From Conus ventricosus (Eukaryota > Mollusca > Gastropoda > Neogastropoda > Conidae), in contig CM031596.1 in the NCBI GenBank assembly GCA_018398815.1, forward strand, positions 63,853,699 through 63,866,198: a stretch of 12,500 bases of DNA. The letters are read 5' to 3'. A program made the translations under genes and the position numbers. The notes under the pieces were generated by a model. It did no database searches. It was given only the letters and a program-made list of their open reading frames with translations, and was not told where the DNA came from. Positions 1-8,049 of this stretch are shown here, one piece after another. The stretch's first letter is position 1; every line of letters starts with the position of its first letter.

Positions 1-226
1 AAACATACGTAAAACAGATAAAAACAACAGACTCATAAATTATTCCCAATGCTTTGACCTCATAAAGGTCCTCCTCAGGGGACTTTAATGACAAGAATGA
101 AGCCAGGTATCTAGTCATCAACTCATGAAAACAAGTCAGACATTCTCACCTCCAGCCCCCACCCCACACACCTATTTCCCCAATCTCCACTTGTCCATCA
201 CATCACAATAACTATGTATCGCAAAA

Positions 227-250
227 CCCAACCCCCATCCCCCCTCCCCC
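227..250 (-). other. Putative G-quadruplex motif (C-runs on +)
   Basis: Four C-runs of 3, 5, 6 and 5 bases are separated by only 1-2 bases. On the minus strand this fits the usual G3+N1-7 quadruplex pattern with very short loops. It lies in a generally C-rich patch and no neighbouring gene suggests a function. Confidence 0.5.
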
Positions 251-367
251 AACAGCCCTCCCTTCCCTCACCCCCTTTTCCATATGTCCATGTCCACCTC
301 TCCAAATGTCATTAACACTTTCAGTTGGATATCCCATGAAATGATACTTCCCCGTTTTTTTCCCTGC

Positions 368-402
368 TAGATAGATAGAGGTAGATAGATAGCTAGATAT
401 AG
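368..402. repeat. Imperfect (TAGA)n microsatellite
   Basis: TAGA tetramers repeat with interruptions (GGTAGA, AGCTAGATA). The tract is short and degenerate. Confidence 0.8.
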
Positions 403-1274
403 ACAGCTGTATACGTCGGTGGGAAAAATCAGGAATTAAAAAATGTGGTTTGTGGGTGTGCAGAACACTTATTCCCATTTTTATTGTGCTGGCAGGTGAG
501 GCTGGCATCTGAAAATCAGATATAAACTTCAAGATTCTTCATGAGAGCTGGCAGTTGCCATTTTGCTGGTTATTTAAACAAAAGCAATGCCGTGTTCTGA
601 CATTGCGTGTCGGCAAGACGCTGTGAAAGTGAAAGAGACGGACAAAAGCTGTGTGAACAAATGGCCTTGGACAGGGCGGGACCAAAAAGTGGATGATACA
701 CCACCCGATGATCCGTTTTTTTCTTCTGATTGCTCCATTCTGAAAGTGAGTTTTCATTTTTTTTTTTCCCCTGAGAAGGGAAGCATACCTCTCAGACTCC
801 TCAAGGATTTCTAGGGGTTTTACTTTTCCTCATTGGAGCCCTGCAGATGAGATGGCTGCCTGGAGTAATATGAACAATTCCTGTTATTGGATTTGTTCAG
901 AAAAAAATGTTCTAAGACCAAATCTGTGAATGGATAAATTGGAACAAATAACAAAACAGTTTACACCATTTATATTGACTTGAGCTGTTCGTTGACATTT
1001 TCTTGATTTGAGCTTTATGAACTGATTTTTTTTTAATATTGATTTTTTTTTCAACCATTTGACTTGTTTAATAAACTACCTCCTCAGAGTACCAAATGGT
1101 CCCTACTTTATAGAAATGTACATGGTTTTTAAATTGTCCCTGACCGGTTCAGCATGACTTTTGTTTCGTTTTGTTTGCCTTTTATATGTATGATTATGTC
1201 ATGTTGTTTATTTTTTGGATTCCTGAAATTGGAGTATGTATTACAATGGATGCATTCAAGAAAGAATGGTGGGG

Positions 1275-1615
1275 TCCTCTGACAGTGTGATGATGTGAGG
1301 TTAGCTTTGTCATTACAATATTGATTGGAAGTTGTCACTGTCATCAATGTGAATTGCCATTCAGCCAAGTGCCCTTTGGCAATCTGATGAAGTGAGGTTA
1401 CCTCGGTGATTACAACACTGATTAGAAGCTGTCATTTCCATTGCCTTTCTTGCAAATGCTCTGATAAGCTAATCAAATGAGGTTACCTTGACCATTTCAA
1501 TACAGTGCGGATGTTGTCATGGTGGTCAGTTTTGAAGGGCCTCAAGTGCTATTTGACCAACTGATGATGTCGGGGAAATGTATTGTGAATCAGAAGTGAT
1601 CAGTATTTTAAATGT
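1275..1615. repeat. Diverged ~85-97-bp tandem repeat, 3-4 copies
   Basis: Related segments begin near 1290, 1385 and 1472, with a weaker fourth near 1562. Shared landmarks are a GATGA(A/T)GTGAGGTTA-like start, a TCATTACAA/TGATTACAA-like middle and a GATTAGAAGCTGTCA-like end. The GTGAGG landmarks are 97 and 85 bp apart, so the copies have gained indels and the array is old. A further partial match to the end segment lies at 6179-6195, which suggests that the unit also exists as a dispersed repeat. No coding potential was seen. Confidence 0.6.
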
Positions 1616-3111
1616 TAACTAACAGCACTTCCGTTGTAAACAGCTATTGGGGTCAAAAGGAAATAAAATGGAAAAGAAAAGTCTTTCATTCTTTTGAAGA
1701 AAAAAAAAAGAGGTAAGCAGGATGAGGGGAGTGAGGGTGGGGTGATGGGGTGGTGGTGGTGGTAGAGGACAAGCTGTCCAGGAAGAAGACATGTAAGAAG
1801 ACATGTTCTCTGCTGCATTTTCACTGTTGCCACTGCAGCAACTGGTCTGCAGGAAGTGTTGATAATGAGATGCTTACCTGATGCCATTGCATGGGGGGAA
1901 ACAACTGGTGACTGGTTGAAATCATGGGAGGTAGACAATTGGGTCTTGTTCTCAGGCCTGAGAATGTTCTTTCTCTCTTAACTCTTTCAGTCCTGGCACA
2001 GGGGCTGCCTGTGTAACTTTCCCAGCCTGGCAAGTTTTGGCTTTTCACTCGATCAGTCATAACTGAGGATCTGCTCATACAAAAAAGGTTTACAGCTACA
2101 GAAATATGTTTTTTCAATGATACGTTTTATCCAGTGATGCATAGCTCCTTGACTAAATATAGATGGAGCAGATCTTTCGTCTCTTTTTCAGTACTTCTCA
2201 TGGCCACAGGTTGTATTAGTACATTTATGATAAAATGCAGATGAAACTTGACTGGGTCATAGTTAAATAGATTTTCTGCAGCTGAGTAAATCAGTATGGG
2301 CTTTTGCATTTATACTTTTAAAGTTATTTGCAAAGATCGTCCACCGAGATTTCGTCTAAGACATCGCTCACTGGAGAGTTCTTTCATTTGCTCATGATGT
2401 CAGGTTGGGAAATACTGAGGGGAAAACCCTCATCAAATCAATCAAAATTGGCTAACTGAAAGCAGCACTTGATTTAAGAAGGAATGCCTTCAAAATAGTC
2501 GCTCTGTACATACTATTTATGCATGGAAGAAAGGCTAGATGTGCTGAATTTGAACTGTGATTGGTGGCCGACCACAAGAGGTTGGATGCCTAGGAATGCA
2601 CGGTCTGTTGACTGCGACTCGTAGCTGAAGAAGAAAAGTAGACAGCCTTGGCTTTGGGCTTTATGTAAAGCCATCTGATTCAAGTATGCATCCGAAAGGG
2701 ACTTGGAGCAAGTGCATGTTGAATCATGACGAGACCAATCTGGCCGACAGCTAACCTTCTATCATCTTTTCCTGGACTGAAATGTCAAATTGAATCACAA
2801 AAAAAAACTTATTTCCATTCGGTGCTTTGCTTTCTCTTCTTGGTTAATCATCAGACTTTAAGACCTTTAAAAGCTTAAAACATGTCTGGCAGCAATGTGA
2901 GTGTTGACTGTTTCTGGACACAAGATGCCTGGCTGATGGGTATAGCTGTATATGAAGTCTAAATGATTGGTGTAGAATGGAGGATGTGTAGGATTGTTAT
3001 TCATGGTAGTTTTGGGTTTTGTTTTTAAGCTTGTAAGGTGGCAAATCTCACATAATTTGTGTGGATTCTCTGGTAGAGATTATATCTGGTACATATATAG
3101 AGGTGTCTTTT
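1616..3111. other. Non-coding stretch, no gene recognised
   Basis: No coherent gene was found. The minus-strand frames between 1615 and 2309 lie over low-complexity G-rich and A-rich sequence (1690-1770) or look like random translation. TTAACTCTTTCAG near 1979 resembles the TTAA-flanked starts of some animal MITEs, but no matching inverted terminus was found. From 2300 to 3100 the sequence is unique and AT-rich, with nothing I can name. Confidence 0.55.
1726..1750 (+). other. Putative G-quadruplex motif
   Basis: Four + strand G-runs of 4, 3, 4 and 4 bases are separated by loops of 5, 1 and 4 bases, which satisfies the G3+N1-7 pattern. A GGT-rich run follows to about 1763. Confidence 0.5.
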
Positions 3112-4379
3112 ATGAAAAGAAGCAGTATTTTCCTTGCCTCTGTAGCAGATCACAGATTTTCCTTACTTCTATGGGCAGCTCAGAGTATTTTCCTGACTTC
3201 TTTGGCAAATCAAGGTATTTTCCTAACCTCTTTGGCAACTCAGAGTATTTTCCTGACCTCTGTGGCAAACCAAGGTATTTTACAATCTCTATGGCACATC
3301 ACAGTATTTTCCTCACCTCTATGGCAAATCATGGTATTTGCTTTACTTCTGTGGCAAATCAGTATTTTCCTGACCTCTGTGGCAAATCACAGTATTTTCC
3401 TAACCTCTGTGGCAAATCACAATATTTTCCTGACCTCTATGGCAAATCACAGTCTTTTCCTGACCTCTGTGGCAAATCACATAATTTCTCTGACCTTTGT
3501 GGCAAATTACAGTATTTTCAAGACTTCTGTGGCAAATCACAGTATTTTTCAGACCTCTGTGGTAAATCACAGTATTTTCCAGACTTCTGTGGCAAATCAC
3601 AGTATTTTCCAAACCTCTATGGCAAATCATGATATTTTCCTCACCTCTATGGCAAATGACAGTATTTTCCTCACCTCTATGGCAAGTCATGGTATTTGCT
3701 TTACCTCTGTGGCAAATTACAGTATTTTCCTGACCTCTGTGGCAAATCACGGTATTTTCCAATCTCTATGGCACATCACAGTATTTTCCTCACCTCTATG
3801 GCAAATCATTGTATTTGCTTTACCTCTGTGGCAAATTACAGTATTTTCCTGACCTCTGTGGCAAATCACGGTATTTCCTTGACCTCTGTTGCAAATCACA
3901 GTATTTTCCTCACCTCTATGGCAAATCATGGTATTTTCCTCACCTCTATGGCAAATCACAGTATTTTCCTCACCTCTATGGCAAATCACAGTATTTTCCT
4001 CACCTCTATGGCAAATCATGGTATTTTCCTTTACTCTGTGGCAAATCATGGTATTTTCCTTTACTCTGTGGCAAATCACAGCATTTTCCCAACCTCTGTC
4101 GCAAATCACAGCATTTTCCTGACCTCTGTGGCAAATAACAGCATTTTCCTAACCTCTGTGGCAAATCATGGTATTTTCCTGACCTCTGTGGTAAATCACA
4201 GAATTTCCTGACCTCTGTGGCAAATCACAGTATTTTCCCGATCTCTGTGGCAAATCAAGGTGTTTTCCTGACCTCTGTGGTAAATTATAGTAGTTTCATG
4301 ACCTCTGTGATAAATCGTAATAATTTCCTAATTCTGTAACAAATTGCGATGTTTTCATTATTTTTATGGCAAATCCCAC
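3112..4379. repeat. Minisatellite A: 30-bp tandem repeat, about 42 copies
   Basis: The motif CAGTATTTTCC, then TGACCTCTGTGG or TCACCTCTATGG, then CAAATCA recurs every 30 bp. Two linked subtypes alternate (TGACC with TGTGG, TCACC with TATGG). Units are most alike from about 3360 to 4200 and decay at both edges, as expected when homogenisation is weaker at array ends. Because 30 is a multiple of three and the unit has few stops, long frames appear on both strands. Units of 28-29 bp (near 3275, 3352, 3755 and 4200) shift the frame, so the array is unlikely to be translated. No flanking transposon ends were recognised. Confidence 0.95.
3274..3837. repeat. Duplicated multi-unit block inside minisatellite A
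   Basis: A three-unit block at 3274-3360 recurs at 3751-3837 with about four mismatches. It includes the rare variants AATCTCTATGGCACATC and GTATTTGCTTTAC. A partly overlapping block beginning at 3660 recurs at 3779 (offset 119 bp). Shared rare variants in the same order show that groups of units were duplicated together. Confidence 0.75.
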
Positions 4380-4679
4380 TTTGTGACAAGCATGTGTGAC
4401 TCACGCATTAGTTATAATCAAAATGTTCTTCTAGTCCAGATGATGGACAAACAAAGCGACAAAGAAGGGTGCGTTGGAACAGTGGAGCTGAATGACCAAC
4501 AGACAGCAGCTTTGTTGTGGTGGACCATTTAGATGGAGTGGCTGGAGAGGAGGGGCTGAAGGGCACCAAGTAGAAAAGAGCAGAACTAACCACAGGTCTC
4601 CTCCTTTGAGTTGATCCAATATATGGCATCCCGCGCACTTCTGATCACATGAACAGATTGATTTCAGAAATGTTGCTGG
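4380..4679. other. Non-coding stretch, no gene recognised
   Basis: The sequence is unique and less AT-rich than its surroundings. Frames of 60-76 codons overlap on both strands, none has recognisable motifs, and none is preferred. Confidence 0.5.
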
Positions 4680-4836
4680 TCACTGTTGAGCCTTATCTTG
4701 CCAAAAGGCATGGGGGGAAGGGGGGGGGGGGAGTTGATGGTCATATTTGTGCTTTATCGTGCCAAAACGCATGGGGGGGAAGGGGGAGGGGTGAGTTGAT
4801 GGTCATATTTGTGCCTTATCTTGCCAGAGGGCATGG
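4680..4836. repeat. 61-62-bp tandem repeat with G-runs, about 2.5 copies
   Basis: The GC(C/T)TTATC(T/G)TGCC motif starts at 4690, 4751 and 4813, each followed by a GCATGG segment. In the first two copies G-runs follow (4712-4731 and 4773-4791), then GAGTTGATGGTCATATTTGTG. Copy three lacks the G-run. The G-runs fit the quadruplex pattern on the + strand. A Gly-rich frame across the array reflects this repeat and is not evidence of a protein. Confidence 0.85.
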
Positions 4837-4964
4837 TCTATTGGAATATGTGTGCCATCGTGTACCGGTGGAAATGGAGGACACGTATAAACAACGTATG
4901 CATCCTATGTGAGAAACTGGAGGAATAAATGAGATAAATGAAAATGAGTGACTGATATTTGAAT

Positions 4965-5142
4965 GGTACGGGAAACGACTGAATGAGCGCCAGTAGGCTG
5001 CTCTTCGGCCAGCTCTACCTGGGTAGGCAGCCCGTTGAATAAGTGAGGTAGTGTGTTTATTGTAAAGCGCTTAGAGCTTGGTTTGTGACTGAGGATAGGC
5101 GCTATATAAATACCCTATATAATAATAATAATAATAATATTG
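4965..5142 (+). mobile_element. SINE-like element, 3' part with AAT-repeat tail
   Basis: The segment has GGAAACGACTGAATGAGCGC, then an arm pair GGCTGC/GCAGCC (about 4996-5032) enclosing GCTCTACCTGGGTAG, then AAGCGCTTAGAGC and GCGCTATATAAAT, ending in an (AAT)n tail at 5120-5139. A simple-repeat tail after a GCGCTATATAAAT-type end is typical of SINE or LINE 3' ends in many animals. I recall closely similar sequence from gastropods, but this is unverified. No A/B-box tRNA head and no clear target-site duplication were found, so it may be 5' truncated. It most likely retrotransposed in the + orientation. Confidence 0.6.
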
Positions 5143-5253
5143 TTGAAAACCATGGAATTTGATGGAGGGAGAGGGGGATCCTTTGTTGGGTTGTATTTTC
5201 TGGAAACATGAATGAACTTTTTTGTTGTTGTTGTCAATTGCGTATGCCAATCT

Positions 5254-5619
5254 TTATGCATCCTGTTTATGTATTTGCGGGTTTTCTTGAGGGAAGCAAT
5301 TTTTATCTGTCAGTATTACTTCAATGTGAAGTGGTAGCACTTTGTGTTCCAACATCCGTTCTGTGATTGTTATAGGGAAAGTTATAAATGGTGATTTATC
5401 TTCAAACGTGGAACACAGTTGTTGCAGACATGTCTGCAGGGAGAGTTGAATGCTGGGGACTGTAGACACAGCTGTCAGCCAAAGAACTGGAACTTTTACT
5501 TTTTGACACAGATTGTTGACTGGAATGTGAATGTTGGTCAGAACCTTGACCAAGACCCGTTCACTTTTATCTGCAAGTTCTGAGGGTTCACAGATTGTGT
5601 CCATTAACAACTGAAGCAT
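5254..5619 (-). other. Unassigned 121-codon open reading frame
   Basis: This is the longest frame in the window that is not made of a long tandem repeat. Read on the minus strand it starts MLQLLMDTICEPSEL and ends at a stop at 5254-5256. Its composition is balanced, with Leu, Val, Thr, Lys and Glu, six Cys, and hydrophobic stretches that resemble a folded protein. I recognise no family or motif. Against it: an in-frame stop lies about 11 codons before the ATG, the first codons fall in a ~44-bp repeat (5600-5730), and a frame of this length is not very unlikely by chance in 12.5 kb. A pyrimidine-rich CTATTCCTCAAG just upstream could be a splice acceptor, so a terminal exon is possible. I treat it as unproven. 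Confidence 0.15.
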
Positions 5620-5730
5620 TCCAGCTTGAGGAATAGAGGAGGTCCACTAACAACTAAAGTACTCTTCAGCTTGAAGAATAAATGAGGTTTATTAAAACTG
5701 AATGTTCTTCGGCTTGTACAAGGAAGTGGA
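5600..5730. repeat. Diverged ~44-bp tandem repeat, 3 copies
   Basis: TCCATTAACAACTGAAG (5600), TCCACTAACAACTAAAG (5643) and TTTATTAAAACTGAATG (5688) each precede a (C/G)AGCTTG- or CGGCTTG-like segment and a GGAATA/AGAATA-like segment. Spacing is 43-45 bp. The third copy is the most diverged. Confidence 0.65.
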
Positions 5731-6243
5731 TATTTATTGATATTCCATTTTGAAAATGTTTATGAGAAGTTGGGGTTTAACTGGGTTGTTTTTTTTTCAC
5801 TGAGAAAAATCAGCTTATATTTGTTTTTACTTTTAATGTATTTTATTCATTCATTTCTGGATTTATAGATTGATCTATTGATATATTTTGGCTTGATTCG
5901 TTCTGAGTTTTTGTGTATAGTTTTTAGATAAGTTGATTTGCAGTGTAATGTCAATACTGATATGACCCTTGGGTTCATTTAGGCCATGGGCCAAATGACA
6001 GCCCAAGCTTGACAGACTAGTCAAATGACTTTTGAAATTTGGCTTTGGCTATAACATGTTTTGTGACTGAATATGTGCATGTATATTTTCAGGTGAAGAT
6101 TTTTAGACCCAAAATTGCCAAGAATATTTATGAGTGATGATGTTTTGGCTTTTTTCAGTTCCTCTTTTTGCTGTAATGGTGATTAGAAGTTGTCATGCAT
6201 GTCTCGCAGAGAAATTTCATTTGTCAATTTTCAACTAGTTCCT
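5731..6243. other. AT-rich non-coding stretch
   Basis: No reading frame of note is present. T-rich tracts run from 5785 to 5940, followed by the palindromes annotated near 5970. A short match to the ~90-bp repeat of 1275-1615 lies at 6179-6195. Confidence 0.55.
5968..6007. other. Imperfect palindrome / hairpin
   Basis: CTTGGG, CATTT and GGCC (5968-5985) pair in order with GGCC, AAATG and CCCAAG (5989-6007) around a 3-base loop, giving about 15 pairs with one bulge and one small internal loop. A second small palindrome, AGTCAAATGACT, follows at about 6018-6029. Confidence 0.65.
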
Positions 6244-6340
<97 letters not shown>

Positions 6341-6341
6341 G
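6244..6341. repeat. (GT)n microsatellite, about 98 bp
   Basis: A nearly pure GT dinucleotide run with one C and one T interruption. It alternates purine and pyrimidine, so it could adopt Z-DNA. His/Thr-rich frames on the minus strand here are artefacts. Confidence 0.98.
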
Positions 6342-6539
6342 AATGAGTGAGTGTACAAATATTCATGCACAGATGCATTCCTCTGAGTGTATTAAACTCA
6401 TCTGCAGTTGAAGTGATAATGATGGTGATGACTTGGTGCTTTGTCAAGATATTTTCTTAGCCACTCTCAATCCAGTAATTCTGCTGTTTGGTGAGCGAAA
6501 CGTTTATGGTTTTAATCTTTGGTCTTCTTCTGTAGGAAT

Positions 6540-6572
6540 TCCTGTACAGGACAACTACCCACAATGGGTAGT
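6540..6572. other. Two adjacent perfect palindromes
   Basis: TCCTGTACAGGA (6540-6551) is a perfect 12-bp palindrome. It is followed after 2 bases by ACTACCCA, loop CAA, TGGGTAGT (6554-6572), a perfect 8-bp stem with a 3-base loop. Confidence 0.7.
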
Positions 6573-7666
6573 GCGCTCTTAGAATAAAAAAGGTGGAAAG
6601 AAAAAAGGAGATGGAGATTAAGAAGGGAAGTGTATAGTGTATGTAACTGTGAAGTGGGATCAATTTTGCCAAGACCAGCCAGGCCCCAAACAAAAGAAAA
6701 AAGCCTGGCGATCACTTTTGAGTGCTATCGGTTGTCTATGACCACATGTCTCTCAGCCAGCCCATGATGGTTTTTTGAATGGCGTTGGGGAAGGGGGTGG
6801 GAGGAGAGAGGGATAAGGGCTGCCTGTGAGGGCATCTACTGGGACTTGGTCCACATGCAAATTGCAGAGGAGAAGAAGGAGTGGATGTGGAGGTCACTGC
6901 GGGAGCACTGCACAGAGTTTCACTCAGAGCCCTCTGTTGTAAGGCATGAAGGTGCCCTCCTTGGATTCAACCTCAGCCTGCCCACTCATCTGTACATCAT
7001 GGTGGCCCTGTTTGTGGTGCAGTGCCCCATCTTGAGGGGTCTGTGTCCACAATGAAGACAATCCTTGTTGCACTGGTGGTTTGCAGTTAATATGTTTTCC
7101 ATAGTGAGTTTTATTCGTACTTCTGTTGACACATGTCTTTACATCTTCAGGGAATTGTTCAACATACATGTAGAATCATGTTGAAATCGGAGACAACCAC
7201 ATGAGAAAACCACTTCTATCATAAGCAGGAGGAATTGATTGGTTCACATGTTAGAATTTTCAGTCTCACTGATTTATCAAACATATATTTTTTCTGTAAA
7301 CTTTAATGTTGATGTACTTGTACCATGACACTTTATGATGCTGCTGATGGTGATATTGGAATCCTTGTAGTTTTTCTGAAAATTCCTTTAATGAATCGTG
7401 TTGTCTTCCTTCACCTTTGGGTACAGAAGTTTATGAGTTATTATTCACTTCGCAGCTGTTTGTCTTTATTTAAAATGTGTTCTAAAGGGTGTTTTTTAAA
7501 TTTGATTTGATGATATATATTTTACTTACTTTTTTTTTTTTATGGAATCAAGGCTTACTGAATAACAGCCTCCTCTCCCAACTCTTTTTTGTCCTACCTC
7601 TTCATTTTGCCTGCACTTGATTCATCCATACTTCTTACTCCTTCCTCCTGCAGACTTCACCCGCTT

Positions 7667-7692
7667 CCCCTCACCCCCACCCCCCTTCCCCC
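7667..7692 (-). other. Putative G-quadruplex motif (C-runs on +)
   Basis: C-runs of 4, 5, 6 and 5 bases are separated by loops of 1-3 bases, which on the minus strand fits the quadruplex pattern. It sits in a pyrimidine-rich patch at 7565-7720. Confidence 0.5.
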
Positions 7693-7911
7693 ATCCTCTG
7701 TCCACTGCCCTTCTCCAAACTTACTGAACACACACAAGTTTTGCTATCTGTAAAAGTTTAGATGTATATCCGCAAGATATGAGAAAAGAAAACAGAATCA
7801 GCTCTGTGGCTTTTGACTGGAAATTGTGATATTATTTTGATGTTTAGATGAGATCTACAAGAGCTGTAGTCTTAATGCTTTTGTAGATATTAAACTTTTT
7901 GCATAAATAGT

Positions 7912-7994
7912 GGATTTAATTGGTATAGATCAATGAAACAAAGCGTAGCAGAGGATTAAACTGGTATAAATCTGTGAAAGAAAACATAATAATG
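7912..7994. repeat. 41-bp direct repeat, 2 copies
   Basis: GGATTTAATTGGTATAGATC at 7912 and GGATTAAACTGGTATAAATC at 7953 are diverged copies, each followed by a TGTGAAAG/AATGAAAC-like segment. Confidence 0.6.
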
Positions 7995-8049
7995 TAGTCA
8001 TTAAAAAAAAAGCAGTGGAACGCATTTGTTGACATCAGTGAAGGATAAT

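Larger units (their letters stand above)
1..1274. other. Non-coding AT-rich stretch, no gene recognised
   Basis: I read both strands and found no convincing gene. The open frames are short, overlap one another on opposite strands and resemble no family I know. C-rich patches lie at 150-290 and T-runs at 715-770 and 1025-1055. An AATAAA hexamer sits near 1072 on the + strand, but with no coding sequence before it I cannot call it a polyadenylation signal. A weak bulged hairpin around 62-89 pairs TAAAG/TCC with GGA/CTTTA. Confidence 0.6.
6342..7911. other. Long stretch with no gene recognised
   Basis: Short overlapping frames occur on both strands, notably around 6846-7170, where the sequence is less AT-rich. 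No frame is long or recognisable. An AATAAAA near 6584 and a poly-T run near 7530 are present without supporting context. The 6846-7060 patch could be an old exon or a dispersed repeat, which needs a homology search to settle. Confidence 0.5.

Noticed and set aside
1060..1090. AATAAA polyadenylation signal at 1072
   Set aside because: The hexamer is frequent by chance in AT-rich DNA, and no coding sequence precedes it.
1561..1585. Hammerhead ribozyme core, from CTGATGA followed by GGGGAAA
   Set aside because: The 8 bases between the conserved boxes cannot form stem II, and the flanking stems I and III are absent.
1979..2060. TTAA-flanked MITE start (TTAACTCTTTCAG)
   Set aside because: No matching inverted terminus with a second TTAA was found nearby.
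2994..4211. Long reading frames across minisatellite A on both strands (up to 263 codons)
   Set aside because: They follow from a 30-bp unit with few stops. Several frames are open at once, and 28-29-bp units shift the frame, so no single frame covers the array.
6235..6447. His/Thr-rich minus-strand frame
   Set aside because: It is a translation of the GT microsatellite.
6846..7170. Possible exon in a less AT-rich patch
   Set aside because: Frames on the two strands are of similar length, unrecognisable, and lack clear splice sites. Not enough to call.
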